This document shows, in pieces, positions 49,606-58,746 of a DNA stretch of 64,000 bases (the stretch's first letter is position 1; the number at the start of each line of letters is the position of its first letter). The stretch spans positions 310,001-374,000 of the forward strand of contig NZ_SGWI01000003.1 in assembly GCF_004519405.1 (NCBI RefSeq). The letters run 5' to 3'. The DNA comes from Pseudomonas sp. BCA17. GTDB taxonomy: Bacteria; Pseudomonadota; Gammaproteobacteria; Pseudomonadales; Pseudomonadaceae. The notes beneath the pieces were generated by a model. That model made no database searches. It saw only the letters and a list, made by a program, of their open reading frames with translations, and was not told the origin of the DNA. The position numbers were made by a program, and so were the translations under genes.

Positions 49606-50360
49606 CCCAGTGGCGTGTGCTGCTGACGCGGCCTGCTGAAGAGTCGATGGCGCTGGCGGCGTCATTGTCCGAGGCCGGCGTTTTCAGCAGCAGCCTGCCT
49701 TTGCTGGATATCGAAGCGCTGCCGGTCACGGCTAAGCAACAGGCTGTTTTCAGGGGCCTGGGCCGTTATTGCGCGGTGATTGTGGTAAGCAAGCCTGCCG
49801 CGCGTCTTGCCTTGCAGCAACTCGATCGTGTCTGCCCGCAATTGCCCTGGTTCAGCGTCGGCGCCGCCACCGCACAGGTACTGGCCGACCACGGCCTGAA
49901 CGTTCAATATCCGCAAACCGGCGACGACAGTGAGGCCTTGCTTGCAATGCCCGCCTTGCGCGAGGCTGTCGCAGGCCCGGATGCCCGTGTACTGATCCTG
50001 CGAGGTGAAGGCGGCAGAGAGTTGCTGGCTGAGCGTTTGCGCGAACAAGGTGCTAGTGTCGACTATCTGGAGTTGTACCGCCGTTTCTTGCCGGCCTATG
50101 ACGCTGGGGTGCTGATGCAGCGCATCCAGTTGGAACGCTTGAACGGCGTGGTGGTCAGCAGTGGGCAGGGTTTTTTGCACCTGCAAGCCCTGGCCGGGCC
50201 GGATTGGCCACAGGTGGCACGGCTGCCATTGTTCGTACCCAGCCCGCGAGTCTATGAGATGGCGCGGGCCGCAGGTGCAGAAAAAGTTGTGGATTGTCGT
50301 GGCGCGAGTGCCGCGGCTTTGTTAGTGGCGTTACGGAGCCATTCCGTTCCCACTCTCTGA
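49602..50360 (+). CDS. hemD: Uroporphyrinogen-III synthase
   Basis: Cyclises hydroxymethylbilane with inversion of ring D to uroporphyrinogen III. A 252-aa HemD with the usual low-conservation fold; recognisable [21 protein letters not shown] at the N-terminus and [28 protein letters not shown]. The GTG start overlaps the hemC stop as GTGA, so the two are translationally coupled. Confidence 0.93.
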   Translation: MTQWRVLLTRPAEESMALAASLSEAGVFSSSLPLLDIEALPVTAKQQAVFRGLGRYCAVIVVSKPAARLALQQLDRVCPQLPWFSVGAATAQVLADHGLNVQYPQTGDDSEALLAMPALREAVAGPDARVLILRGEGGRELLAERLREQGASVDYLELYRRFLPAYDAGVLMQRIQLERLNGVVVSSGQGFLHLQALAGPDWPQVARLPLFVPSPRVYEMARAAGAEKVVDCRGASAAALLVALRSHSVPTL

Positions 50361-50378
50361 TACGCAAAGGACGGATAC

Positions 50379-51491
50379 GTGAGCGAAACAGCCTTGCCTA
50401 AAGATGAAGCTCAGCCCGCGCTCGATGCGCAGGTTGCACCGGTCACCGCGCCGCGCCGTGGCAATGGCCTGGCAATCGTCGCCTTGCTGCTTGGCGCCGC
50501 GGGTGTTGCCGCCGGCGGCTGGGGGATCTGGCAGGTCCGTAGCCTGCAGGCCAGCAACCAGCAGCAGTTGAGCCAGGTGCAGACCCTCGACGACCAGTCC
50601 CAATCCTTCAAGCAGAGCCAGCAACAGCTGGCGGCGCGTCTGGCACAATTGCCCAGTGCTGACGAGCTGGAGGAACGTCGCCGCCTGGTGGCTCAGTTAC
50701 AAGGTGATCAGCAGCGTTTGAGCCAGCGTCTGGAGACGGTGCTGGGCGCCAGTCGCAAGGATTGGCGCCTGGCCGAAGCCGAGCACCTGATCCGTCTGGC
50801 CAGTTTGCGTTTGTCCGCCCTGCAGGACATCAACAGTGCTCAGTCACTGGTCCAGGGTGCCGACGAAATTCTTCGCGAACAGAGCGATCCCGGTTCCTTC
50901 GCCGCCCGCGAGCAACTGGCCAAGAGCCTTGCCGCACTGCGTAGTACCGAGCAGCCAGACCGCACCGGGCTCTATCTGCAATTGGCAGCGCTGCGTGACC
51001 AGATCGTACAGCTGGCGGCTGTCGCACCGGAGTACCAGCTCACCGAGCCGGCCTCCCAGGGGCGTCCGACCACCGATACGGAAAACCGCTTGAGTCAGTG
51101 GTGGGAGCAGATTTCCCGCTACTTCCGCATCGACTTCAACCCTGACGACAACATTCGCCCGCTGCTGGCCGGCCAAGGCTTGAACCAGGTGCGTCTGGCC
51201 CTGAGTCTGGCTCTTGAGCAAGCCCAATGGGCGGCGCTCAACGGTGAGGCTGCGGTGTACAGCCGCTCCCTGGGCGAAGCGCGCAGCGTGCTGCAGGACA
51301 ATTTCAACCAGGACAACCCGCAGAGCAAAGCGATGCTGGCGCGTATTGCCGAACTGGAGCCCAAGGCTGTGTCGGTGGTGACGCCGGACCTGGCCGCAAG
51401 CCTCGCGGCGGTGCAGGCGTATCTTGAGCGCCGTCATCTGTCTGCCGATGAAGCCAAGGCGTCGGCGGGCACGCCGACGACCCAGGAGTAG
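50379..51491 (+). CDS. hemX: HemX-like membrane protein (putative uroporphyrinogen-III C-methyltransferase label)
   Basis: A 370-aa protein: cytosolic basic N-terminus, one TM segment (about 28-50, GLAIVALLLGAAGVAAGGWGIW), then a long coiled coil (SLQASNQQQLSQVQTLDDQSQSFKQSQQQLAARL) and a periplasmic C-terminal domain (DUF513/HemX). It carries no methyltransferase motifs, so the old product name is not supported; it is thought to organise haem enzymes at the membrane. The start is GTG 50379 with AAAGGA upstream. Part of hemCDXY. Confidence 0.9.
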   Translation: MSETALPKDEAQPALDAQVAPVTAPRRGNGLAIVALLLGAAGVAAGGWGIWQVRSLQASNQQQLSQVQTLDDQSQSFKQSQQQLAARLAQLPSADELEERRRLVAQLQGDQQRLSQRLETVLGASRKDWRLAEAEHLIRLASLRLSALQDINSAQSLVQGADEILREQSDPGSFAAREQLAKSLAALRSTEQPDRTGLYLQLAALRDQIVQLAAVAPEYQLTEPASQGRPTTDTENRLSQWWEQISRYFRIDFNPDDNIRPLLAGQGLNQVRLALSLALEQAQWAALNGEAAVYSRSLGEARSVLQDNFNQDNPQSKAMLARIAELEPKAVSVVTPDLAASLAAVQAYLERRHLSADEAKASAGTPTTQE

Positions 51492-51496
51492 AGTCG

Positions 51497-52738
51497 ATGA
51501 AGCGTTTCTATGTGATCCTGGTGCTGGCGATTGCAATCGCTCTGGCATTGGCCGTGGGCATTTCGAAACACACCGGCTACGTGCTGATTACCTATCCCCA
51601 TGTGCTGCATTACGAATCGAGCTTGTGGGCCACGCTGGTGGCGGTGTTTGCCATCGGCCTGGCGATCTACCTGGTCCGTGTTTTATGGAGCCTGGTCACC
51701 ACCTCCGGGGGCGTGGTCAACCCATGGTCGCGGCGCAATCGCAGTCGCCGTGTACAGATTGCGATCGAACAGGGCCAGATGGACCTTGCCGAGGGCCGTT
51801 GGGCCAGCGCCGAGCGCCATCTGTATCGCGCCGCCGAGGCGGAGCGCCAACCATTGCTGTATTACCTTGGCGCAGCACGTGCGGCCAATGAGCAGGGGCG
51901 TTACGAAGAGGCCGACGGTTTGCTGGAACGTGCCTTGGAACGCCAGCCTCAGGCGGAACTTGCCATTGCCTTGAGCCATGCGCAATTGCAGATGGACCGT
52001 GGCGATACTGACGGCGCCCTGGTCACGTTGCAGGCAATGCATGAGCGTCACCCCCATAACGCGCAGGTATTGCGCCAGTTGCAGCGCCTGCATCAGCAGC
52101 GAGGCGATTGGTCGTCGGTAATTCGCTTGTTACCGGAGCTGCGTAAGGACAAGGTGCTTCCCGCCAGCGAACTGGCTGAATTGGAGCGTCGCGCCTGGGG
52201 TGAAAACCTGGGTGTGGCGGCCCAGCGTGAAGAGCGGGGCGAAGCCGGCTTGCAGTCGCTTGAGCGGGCCTGGGAGCAGCTGACTTCCGCCCAGCGTCAG
52301 GAACCGCAACTGGTGTTGGCTTACGCCGACCAACTGCGTCGACTGGGCGCTGACGCCAAAGCCGAAGAGGTGCTGCGCGGTGCGATCAAGCGTGGATACG
52401 ACAGTCACCTTATTCGGCTTTATGGGTTATTGCGCGGCAGTGACCCGGCCCGTCAGCTGAAGTTTGCCGAAAGCTGGCTTAAGGATCATACGGATGATGC
52501 CAGCCTGTTGCTGACGCTGGGACGCCTATGCCTGCAAAACAGTTTGTGGGGCAAGGCGCGTGACTATCTGGAAAGCAGCCTGCAGGTGCAGCGTAACCCT
52601 GAGGCATGTGCCGAGCTGGCCCGTCTGCTGGCCCAATTGGGCGATACCGAGCGCAGTAACCAACTGTTTCAGGAAGGCCTGGGGTTGCTCGACAACCGCC
52701 TCCTGGCCTCTCCATTGCCCGTACCTGCGCGGGTTTGA
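51497..52738 (+). CDS. hemY: HemY-type TPR protein of the haem operon
   Basis: A 413-aa inner-membrane protein: two N-terminal TM segments (MKRFYVILVLAIAIALALAV and about 40-62) with a HemY_N domain, followed by TPR-like repeats (WASAERHLYRAAEAE, GRYEEADGLLERALERQP, ...). It probably scaffolds late haem-synthesis enzymes; this HemY is distinct from the Bacillus coproporphyrinogen oxidase of that name. ATG 51497 follows CAGGAG located at the hemX stop, 5 nt after it. Confidence 0.92.
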   Translation: MKRFYVILVLAIAIALALAVGISKHTGYVLITYPHVLHYESSLWATLVAVFAIGLAIYLVRVLWSLVTTSGGVVNPWSRRNRSRRVQIAIEQGQMDLAEGRWASAERHLYRAAEAERQPLLYYLGAARAANEQGRYEEADGLLERALERQPQAELAIALSHAQLQMDRGDTDGALVTLQAMHERHPHNAQVLRQLQRLHQQRGDWSSVIRLLPELRKDKVLPASELAELERRAWGENLGVAAQREERGEAGLQSLERAWEQLTSAQRQEPQLVLAYADQLRRLGADAKAEEVLRGAIKRGYDSHLIRLYGLLRGSDPARQLKFAESWLKDHTDDASLLLTLGRLCLQNSLWGKARDYLESSLQVQRNPEACAELARLLAQLGDTERSNQLFQEGLGLLDNRLLASPLPVPARV

Positions 52739-52988
52739 CGTTAGAAAAAGGTGAAGGGTTGGCGTGGAGCTATCTGACAGCCAGCCCTGAACGCTCAACC
52801 CTGAACTCTGCGCAAACCCCCGCTGCAAATGTCTTGCTGTTCAATTCCTACGTGTAATTGTGGGGTTTCCTCCAGGTTCTTACGGGATATCCCTACGGTT
52901 TCGCGGAATTGTCTGCTCTGGGACGTATTGAAAGGGGTCGGGCCTTTCCTCTACCGTAGCGTCCTATCTCTCGCGGTACGGATAAACA
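52739..52988 (+). other. hemY-dsbB spacer
   Basis: This 250-nt gap holds an imperfect inverted repeat AGGGTTGGC...GCCAGCCCT (52753-52787) that may stop the hem transcript. No gene is seen. Confidence 0.4.
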
Positions 52989-53510
52989 ATGTCTTTGGCC
53001 CCTTTACGCTCTATGTTTTTCCTGGCGTTCATGGTTGGTGCGCTGACGTTGGGCGCGTCTTTCTACCTGGAATACGGCGCGCTGTTACAGCCTTGCTTCC
53101 TGTGCCAGGTACAACGGTTGTTTCTCGCCATCTATGCACTGATCAGCTTGATCGCGGCCCTTCATAACCCGGGACGCTCCGGCCTTTACCTGTACGGACT
53201 GGCGAGCATGGGGTGTGCGTGTTTCGGCGCCATCACCGCCGTGCGCCAGGTATTGCTGCAGAACGCGCCATCGGACCAGATTCAGAATTGCTGGCCGAGC
53301 CTTCAGTACATGATTGAAAACCTTTCCTTTTGGCAGGCGGTACGGTCGGTCTTCAACGGCACCGTCGATTGCGTTGAGATCAACTGGACGCTGTTCGACC
53401 TGAGCCTTCCCGAATGGAGCTTATTGTTCTTTTCAGCGATGCTTGTTTTGGGATTCATGCAGTTTTCACGGTTGTTGTTCAGCCAACGTTTGCGCATTGC
53501 GCTGTCATGA
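52989..53510 (+). CDS. Disulfide bond formation protein B (DsbB/DsbH family)
   Basis: A 173-aa inner-membrane quinone reductase that re-oxidises DsbA-like periplasmic thiol oxidases. Four TM segments; first periplasmic cysteine pair CFLC (LQPCFLCQVQR), a further cysteine in NCWPS (second periplasmic loop), and a lone Cys in MGCACF. It matches the second DsbB paralogue of pseudomonads (DsbH) located between hemY and algQ. No operon partner. Confidence 0.87.
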   Translation: MSLAPLRSMFFLAFMVGALTLGASFYLEYGALLQPCFLCQVQRLFLAIYALISLIAALHNPGRSGLYLYGLASMGCACFGAITAVRQVLLQNAPSDQIQNCWPSLQYMIENLSFWQAVRSVFNGTVDCVEINWTLFDLSLPEWSLLFFSAMLVLGFMQFSRLLFSQRLRIALS

Positions 53511-53718
53511 ATATGGGGTTCGGGTTGTAGGACGGGATTAAACACTTGTATGAACTTTCTCTCCTGCGTACCTTGAAGCCATAGTCATGCGGGCATAATC
53601 TGGCCCGCACGCGTTATCAAATCTGTTTATCGGACGCGGCCTTGTCCGGCTGCTGCTTTATCCTTGAATGTTGCATGGGCACAAGGCAGCAGCGCCCCTA
53701 TAGGGAAGAGAGATCATC

Positions 53719-54177
53719 ATGCTGGAAAGTTGTCAGAATGCTCAGGAACGCTGGGGTGGGGTGCACAAGCTGATCGACAGCTGGCTGAAGGCACGTCACG
53801 AACTGGTTCGGGCCTTTGATGCTCTCGGTGCCAAGCCCGAAGCACTGGCTGAGAACCGCGAACCGTTGCAAGACTTCTGCGGTGTATTGGTGGACTACGT
53901 GTCTGCCGGCCATTTTGGCGTCTACGAGCAACTGACCAAGGAGGCGCAAGCCTTTGATGATCAGCGTGGTCTGGAGCTGGCGGAGACGATCTACCCGCGT
54001 ATTGATGCCATTACCGAGAGCCTGCTGGCGTTCACCGATCTGTGTGATGCCGGTAAATGTGTTGCGGCAAAATTCAAAGAGTTGGGCGCGCTGTTGCATG
54101 AGCGTTTTGAGTTGGAAGACTGCCTGATCGAAGTGCTGCACAACGCTCACATGCAAGAACCTGCTACCCAGGCCTGA
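53719..54177 (+). CDS. algQ: Anti-sigma-70 / alginate regulator AlgQ (Rsd homologue)
   Basis: A 152-aa helical protein of the Rsd/AlgQ family that binds RpoD and alters sigma-factor competition, also linked to alginate and siderophore production. Begins [30 protein letters not shown]; the family C-terminus [24 protein letters not shown] is present. ATG 53719 has AAGAGAGA upstream. Monocistronic. Confidence 0.95.
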   Translation: MLESCQNAQERWGGVHKLIDSWLKARHELVRAFDALGAKPEALAENREPLQDFCGVLVDYVSAGHFGVYEQLTKEAQAFDDQRGLELAETIYPRIDAITESLLAFTDLCDAGKCVAAKFKELGALLHERFELEDCLIEVLHNAHMQEPATQA

Positions 54178-54195
54178 CCCTCGATAGCAGTACAG

Positions 54196-54225
54196 AAAAC
54201 GGTGCGCATGGCGCACCGTTTTTTA
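54196..54225. terminator. Bidirectional intrinsic terminator of algQ and FKBP gene
   Basis: AAAACGGTGCGC-atg-GCGCACCGTTTTTT between convergent stops: perfect stem, T tract on one side and A tract on the other. Confidence 0.93.
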
Positions 54226-54230
54226 TTGGG

Positions 54231-54908
54231 TCAGCGGCGAGTACCGAGCAATTCGATCTCGAACACCAACGGTGTATATGGTGGAATCAACTCACCGGCG
54301 CCGTCTGCGCCATAAGCCTGTGCAGATGGAATTACCAAGCGCCATTTCGCGCCTACCGGCATCTGTTGCAATGCAGAACTCCAGCCACTGATCACACTGT
54401 CCAGACGGAACCACTGCGGCTGTGTGCTCTGATCGAACACCGTTCCATCGGGCAGCCGCCCTACATATTTCACCTGCACCTCATCAGTGGCTGACGGTTT
54501 GTTACCCGTGCCCGGCACCAACTCGGTGAGGAGGATGCCATCCGCCAACTCGCGTACGCCCTTGGCTGCTTTTTCCCGAGTCAGAAATTGCTGTTCGGTG
54601 GCGAGTGCTTTTTCGCTTTGCGGAGCTTGGGCGTCGGCTGCGATCTGCGCTTCATGCTGGGCGAGGATCTGTTCGATGCGCGTGTTATCCAGCGCCAGCG
54701 GTTTGCCTTGATAGGCTTGCTTGAGGCCGTCGACGAGCGCCTGGATCTGCAGGTCGGGGACTTCCTGGCGCAGACGTTCGCCGAGGCTTGCACCCAGGCT
54801 GTACGCGAGATCGTGCGGGTCGGGCGCGATGGTTTTGGAGGAGGGCTGCTCGCTCGCATTGGCCATGCAAATCCCCAAGCCAAGCACTAGAAAAAGGTAA
54901 CGCGACAT
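54231..54908 (-). CDS. FKBP-type peptidyl-prolyl cis-trans isomerase
   Basis: Periplasmic FkpA/FklB-like PPIase, 225 aa. Signal peptide MSRYLFLVLGLGICMANAS; an N-terminal helical dimerisation domain (DLAYSLGASLGERLRQ, about 32-120); C-terminal FKBP domain (DEVQVKYVGRLPDGTVFDQS ... FRLDSVISGWSSALQQMPVGAKWRLVIPSAQAYG ... LVFEIELL). The start at 54908 is favoured over 54914 since GGGAG is correctly spaced to it. Located between algQ and algP as in P. aeruginosa. Confidence 0.92.
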   Translation of the reverse strand: MSRYLFLVLGLGICMANASEQPSSKTIAPDPHDLAYSLGASLGERLRQEVPDLQIQALVDGLKQAYQGKPLALDNTRIEQILAQHEAQIAADAQAPQSEKALATEQQFLTREKAAKGVRELADGILLTELVPGTGNKPSATDEVQVKYVGRLPDGTVFDQSTQPQWFRLDSVISGWSSALQQMPVGAKWRLVIPSAQAYGADGAGELIPPYTPLVFEIELLGTRR

Positions 54909-55100
54909 GGGCATTCTCCCGGCGAAAGTGCGACGGATTATGCCAGTGTGAGTGGGTAAAAAGTGCCGTGGTTTTTCGTTATATCGATAAGAATTTTCTC
55001 ACGTTGCAACGCAAGGCAAATGATACTGTCAACATGCCCTAGCGGCGGTAAGAGCAGAGGGCTAGTATGAGCCGCACCCACGTCAGCCAGGAGGTAAACC

Positions 55101-56324
55101 ATGTCGGCCAAACAGAAGCCTGTAAATACCCCGTTGCACTTACTCCAACAACTTTCGGGCAGCCTGCTCGAACATCTGGAAAGCGCGTGTTCCCAAGCCT
55201 TGGCCGATGCAGAAAAACTGCTCGCCAAGCTGGAAAAACAACGCGGTAAAGCGCAAGAAAAACTGCACAAATCCCGCACCAAACTGCAAGACGCCGCGAC
55301 TGCCGGCAAGGCCAAGGCTCAAGCCAAAGCCAAAGACGCTGTCAAAGAACTCGAGGACTTGCTCGACGCCCTCAAGGATCGCCAGGCTGAAACCCGCACC
55401 TATATTTCCCAACTCAAAAAAGATGCTCAGGAAAGCCTGAAATTGGCTCAGGGCGTTGGTCGTGTGAAGGAAGCCGTCGCTAAAGCACTGGGCGCTCGTA
55501 CCCCTGCAAAAGCGGTTGCAGCGAGCACGGCGAAAAAGCCGGCGAGCAAAGCGGTTGCCACTAAAGCACCTGCTAAAGCGGTAGCCAAGCCAGTGGCCAA
55601 AACTGCTGCTGCAAAACCAGCGGCCAAGCCAGCTGCCAAAACTGCTGCTGCAAAACCAGCGGTCAAGCCAGCTGCCAAAACTGCTGCTGCAAAACCAGCG
55701 GTCAAGCCAGCTGCCAAAACTGCTGCTGCAAAACCAGCCGCTAAGCCAGTTGCCAAAACTGCTGCTGCGAAACCAGCGGCCAAGCCAGCTGCCAAAACTG
55801 CTGCTGCAAAACCAGCGGCCAAGCCAGTTGCTAAAACTGCTGCTGCAAAACCAGCCGCTAAGCCAGCTGCCAAACCTGCTGCTGCAAAACCAGCGGCCAA
55901 GCCAGTTGCCAAAACTGCTGCTGCAAAACCAGCGGCCAAGCCAGTTGCCAAAACTGCTGCTGCAAAACCAGCGGCCAAGCCAGCTGCCAAAACTGCTGCT
56001 GCAAAACCAGCCGCTAAGCCAGCCGCCAAACCTGCTGCTGCAAAACCAGCGGCCAAGCCAGCTGCCAAACCTGCTGCTGCGAAACCAGCCGCTAAGCCAG
56101 CCGCCAAACCTGCTGCTGCAAAACCAGCCGCTAAGCCAGCTGCCAAACCTGCTGCTGCAAAACCAGCCGCTAAGCCAGTTGCCAAACCTGCCGCCGCAAC
56201 ACCCGCACCGGTCAAGCCAGCAACACCTGCTGCTGCCCCGGCAACGTCTGCCTCACCCTCCGCGTCGGCCAGCAGCACCCCTGCACCGGCAGCGCCAAGC
56301 ACCACTCCAACCAGCGCTTCCTAA
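55101..56324 (+). CDS. algP: Histone H1-like alginate regulatory protein AlgP
   Basis: A 407-aa lysine/alanine-rich nucleoid-type protein. The N-terminal ~130 residues form coiled coil (LLEHLESACSQALADAEKLLAKLEKQRGKAQEKL), then a KPAA-rich tail modelled on eukaryotic H1 tails. Residues 163-370 consist of 16 tandem 13-aa units (KP[AV]AK[TP]AAAKPA[AV]), then a Pro/Ala/Ser/Thr end. AlgP affects alginate gene expression in P. aeruginosa and its repeat number varies between strains. Strong CAGGAGG ribosome binding site. Confidence 0.92.
   Translation: MSAKQKPVNTPLHLLQQLSGSLLEHLESACSQALADAEKLLAKLEKQRGKAQEKLHKSRTKLQDAATAGKAKAQAKAKDAVKELEDLLDALKDRQAETRTYISQLKKDAQESLKLAQGVGRVKEAVAKALGARTPAKAVAASTAKKPASKAVATKAPAKAVAKPVAKTAAAKPAAKPAAKTAAAKPAVKPAAKTAAAKPAVKPAAKTAAAKPAAKPVAKTAAAKPAAKPAAKTAAAKPAAKPVAKTAAAKPAAKPAAKPAAAKPAAKPVAKTAAAKPAAKPVAKTAAAKPAAKPAAKTAAAKPAAKPAAKPAAAKPAAKPAAKPAAAKPAAKPAAKPAAAKPAAKPAAKPAAAKPAAKPVAKPAAATPAPVKPATPAAAPATSASPSASASSTPAPAAPSTTPTSAS
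55587..56210 (+). repeat. Sixteen tandem 39-bp repeats in algP
   Basis: Unit: about AAGCCAGCTGCCAAAACTGC followed by TGCTGCAAAACCAGCGGCC, 39 bp, in frame, so gains or losses change the protein by 13 aa. Copies differ mainly at codons 3 (Ala/Val), 6 (Thr/Pro) and 13 (Ala/Val). The last copy is degenerate. Confidence 0.9.
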
Positions 56325-56785
56325 GTGCTGGTGACCACGGCGCGCAGTTGCAGCGCGTCGTGGTCAAGATTGGCGGTATCCTCAGCCGCCAGTCTTTCCA
56401 GCCATGGCTGGTGACCTGCTCCCACCTCCGTCGGCCACTCCTGTGACAACGCTTCCAGGCGTGCCAGCAACTCGCGTTCCGCCTCCAGTTCCAGGGCTTT
56501 GACCCGCTCGCGTAACGACGCCAACGGCTCATCCTGTTGCGACAACGCTCGCCATTGCACGCGCATCTGCCGCAACGGTTTAACCACTTGTGTCTGCCAA
56601 GGTCCGGCGATTTGTTTCAGTGCCTCAATTCGCTCGGTGCGCACGGCCACCCCCCGTTGTTCCAGCCATGCCCCACAGAGCAACAGGCACACATCCGCTC
56701 CCTGCTCCTGCAAGCGCAGGCAAGCGGCTTCGACGCCCGGGCGGGCGTAAGTCGAAAGGGCAAAGCTCCACAGGTCAGCGCACAT
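56321..56785 (-). CDS. TIGR02444 family protein
   Basis: A 154-aa protein: MCADLWSFALSTYARPGVEAACLRLQEQGADVCLLLCGAWLEQRG..., the N-terminal TIGR02444 signature (L-W-x-FAL-x-x-Y-x-x-x-GV). Proteobacterial family of unknown function. ATG 56785 is chosen; a TTG 24 nt earlier (56809) is the frame's first start. It is convergent with algP, stops sharing CTAA, and divergent from the ABC-F gene. Confidence 0.82.
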   Translation of the reverse strand: MCADLWSFALSTYARPGVEAACLRLQEQGADVCLLLCGAWLEQRGVAVRTERIEALKQIAGPWQTQVVKPLRQMRVQWRALSQQDEPLASLRERVKALELEAERELLARLEALSQEWPTEVGAGHQPWLERLAAEDTANLDHDALQLRAVVTST

Positions 56786-56835
56786 ATTCACACCCAAGCC
56801 AGCGGTCAACGAAGCTGGTAGACTCCGCCGCCATT

Positions 56836-58746
56836 ATGATCCGACTTCAAAGCCTAACATTACAGCGTGGCCCGCAACGTCTTCTCGAAGACGCCGAGCT
56901 GACCCTGCACGCCGGTCACAAAGCCGGCCTGATCGGTGCCAACGGCGCCGGAAAATCCACGTTGTTCGCCCTGTTGCTGGGTGAGCTGACCCCTGATTCC
57001 GGGGACTGTCTGCTGCCGGCCGACTGGCGCATCGCCCATATGCGCCAGGAGGTCGACACCCTGGACCGCATTGCGATCGACTACGTGCTCGATGGCGACC
57101 TGCGTCTGCGCCAGGTGCAACACGACCTGGCCGAGGCCGAGAAAGCCCAGGACGGCGCCGCCCAGGCCCGCCTCCACGCGGAACTCGACAGTGCCGACGG
57201 TTATACCGCCGACGCTCGCGCTCGCAAGATGCTCGCCGGCCTCGGCTTTACCAACGAACAGATGGACCGCCCGGTTGCCGACTTCTCCGGTGGCTGGCGC
57301 ATGCGCCTGAACCTGGCCCAGGCGCTGATGTGCCCTTCGGATCTGTTGCTGCTCGACGAACCGACCAACCACTTGGACCTCGATGCGATCCTGTGGCTGG
57401 AAGACTTCCTCAAGAGTTATCAGGGCACCTTGTTGCTGATTTCCCACGACCGGGACTTCCTCGACTCCGTGGTCGATAACATCGCCCACGTCGAACAGAA
57501 GAAAATCACCCTCTACCGTGGCGGCTACACCGCGTTCGAACGTGCGCGTGCTGAACGTCTGGCCCAGCAGCAGCAGGCCTACGAGAAGCAGCAGGCGCAG
57601 CGTGCGCACATGGAAAGCTATATCGCCCGGTTCAAGGCCCAGGCCACCAAGGCCCGCCAGGCCCAGAGCCGGATCAAAGCCCTGGAGCGCATGGAAGAGC
57701 TGTCGGCGGCCCACGTCGATTCGCCGTTCGATTTCGTGTTCCGCGAGTCGGTGAAGATTTCGAGCCCGCTGCTGGACCTCTCGGATGCCCGCCTGGGTTA
57801 TGGCGACAAAACCATCCTGGAGAAGGTCAAGCTGCAGCTCACGCCGGGTGCCCGCATCGGTTTGCTCGGCCCCAACGGCGCGGGCAAGTCGACGCTGATC
57901 AAGAACCTGTCCGGGGAGCTGTCGCCTTTGTCGGGTCGCCTGACCCGCGGCGAAAACACCGTGGTGGGCTACTTCGCCCAGCATCAACTGGACTCCCTGG
58001 ACGCCAAGGCCAGCCCTTTGCTGCACCTGCAACGCCTGGCGCCAACCGAGCGCGAGCAGACCTTGCGCGATTTCCTTGGGGGATTCGACTTCCGCGGTGC
58101 GCGCATCGACGAGCCGGTGCTGAACTTCTCCGGCGGCGAAAAAGCCCGCCTGGCCCTGGCGTTGATCGCCTGGGACCGGCCCAACCTGTTGCTGCTCGAC
58201 GAACCTACCAACCACCTGGACCTTGAAATGCGCCTGGCGTTGACCATGGCCTTGCAGGAGTTCAGCGGTGCGGTACTGGTGGTGTCTCACGATCGTCATT
58301 TGCTCAAGAGCACTACCGACAACTTCCTGCTGGTAGCTGACGGCAAGGTTGAAGAGTTCGATGGCGACCTGGACGACTACGCCCGCTGGCTGACGGACTA
58401 CCGTCTGCGTAACGCCCCGGCCAGCAACACGCCCGTCAACCCGGACAAGACCGACAAGAAGGCCCAGCGCCAGGCTGCCGCCGCACTGCGCCAACAGTTG
58501 GCGCCGCATAAGCGTGAAGCCGACAAGCTGGAAGCTGAACTGGGCAAGGTGCACGAGCGCCTGGCCAGTATTGAGGCCAGCCTGGGCGACAGCGCCGTGT
58601 ATGAAGCCGCACGCAAGGACGAGCTGCGTGACCTGCTGGCCGAACAGGCCAAGCTCAAGGTGCGTGAAGGGCAGTTGGAAGAAGCCTGGATGGAAGCCCT
58701 CGAACTGCTGGAAACCTTGCAAGCGGAGCTGGAGGCACTGTCCTGA
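56836..58746 (+). CDS. ABC-F family ATPase (YheS-like)
   Basis: A 636-aa cytoplasmic tandem ABC ATPase without membrane domains, acting on ribosomes. ABC1: Walker A GANGAGKS, signature FSGGWRMRLNLAQ, Walker B LLLLDEPTNHLDL; interdomain linker with arm (AERLAQQQQAYEKQQAQRAHMESYIARFKAQATKARQAQSR); ABC2: GPNGAGKS, NFSGGEKARLAL, LLLLDEPTNHLDL; a C-terminal coiled coil follows. Length and C-terminal extension fit YheS (Uup/EttA relatives are shorter or differ). ATG 56836 has no clear Shine-Dalgarno. Overlaps the next gene by 1 nt. Confidence 0.9.
   Translation: MIRLQSLTLQRGPQRLLEDAELTLHAGHKAGLIGANGAGKSTLFALLLGELTPDSGDCLLPADWRIAHMRQEVDTLDRIAIDYVLDGDLRLRQVQHDLAEAEKAQDGAAQARLHAELDSADGYTADARARKMLAGLGFTNEQMDRPVADFSGGWRMRLNLAQALMCPSDLLLLDEPTNHLDLDAILWLEDFLKSYQGTLLLISHDRDFLDSVVDNIAHVEQKKITLYRGGYTAFERARAERLAQQQQAYEKQQAQRAHMESYIARFKAQATKARQAQSRIKALERMEELSAAHVDSPFDFVFRESVKISSPLLDLSDARLGYGDKTILEKVKLQLTPGARIGLLGPNGAGKSTLIKNLSGELSPLSGRLTRGENTVVGYFAQHQLDSLDAKASPLLHLQRLAPTEREQTLRDFLGGFDFRGARIDEPVLNFSGGEKARLALALIAWDRPNLLLLDEPTNHLDLEMRLALTMALQEFSGAVLVVSHDRHLLKSTTDNFLLVADGKVEEFDGDLDDYARWLTDYRLRNAPASNTPVNPDKTDKKAQRQAAAALRQQLAPHKREADKLEAELGKVHERLASIEASLGDSAVYEAARKDELRDLLAEQAKLKVREGQLEEAWMEALELLETLQAELEALS

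Noticed and set aside
55587..56210. Regular repeat array that might suggest a CRISPR
   Set aside because: Units are contiguous, coding and lack unique spacers; they encode the AlgP tail.
55448..56305. A glycine/alanine-rich antisense frame of 285 residues over algP
   Set aside because: Low-complexity product of the 39-bp algP repeats read backwards.
56860..58722. A 620-residue open frame antisense to the ABC-F gene
   Set aside because: Shadow of a confident tandem ABC ATPase; no motif of its own.
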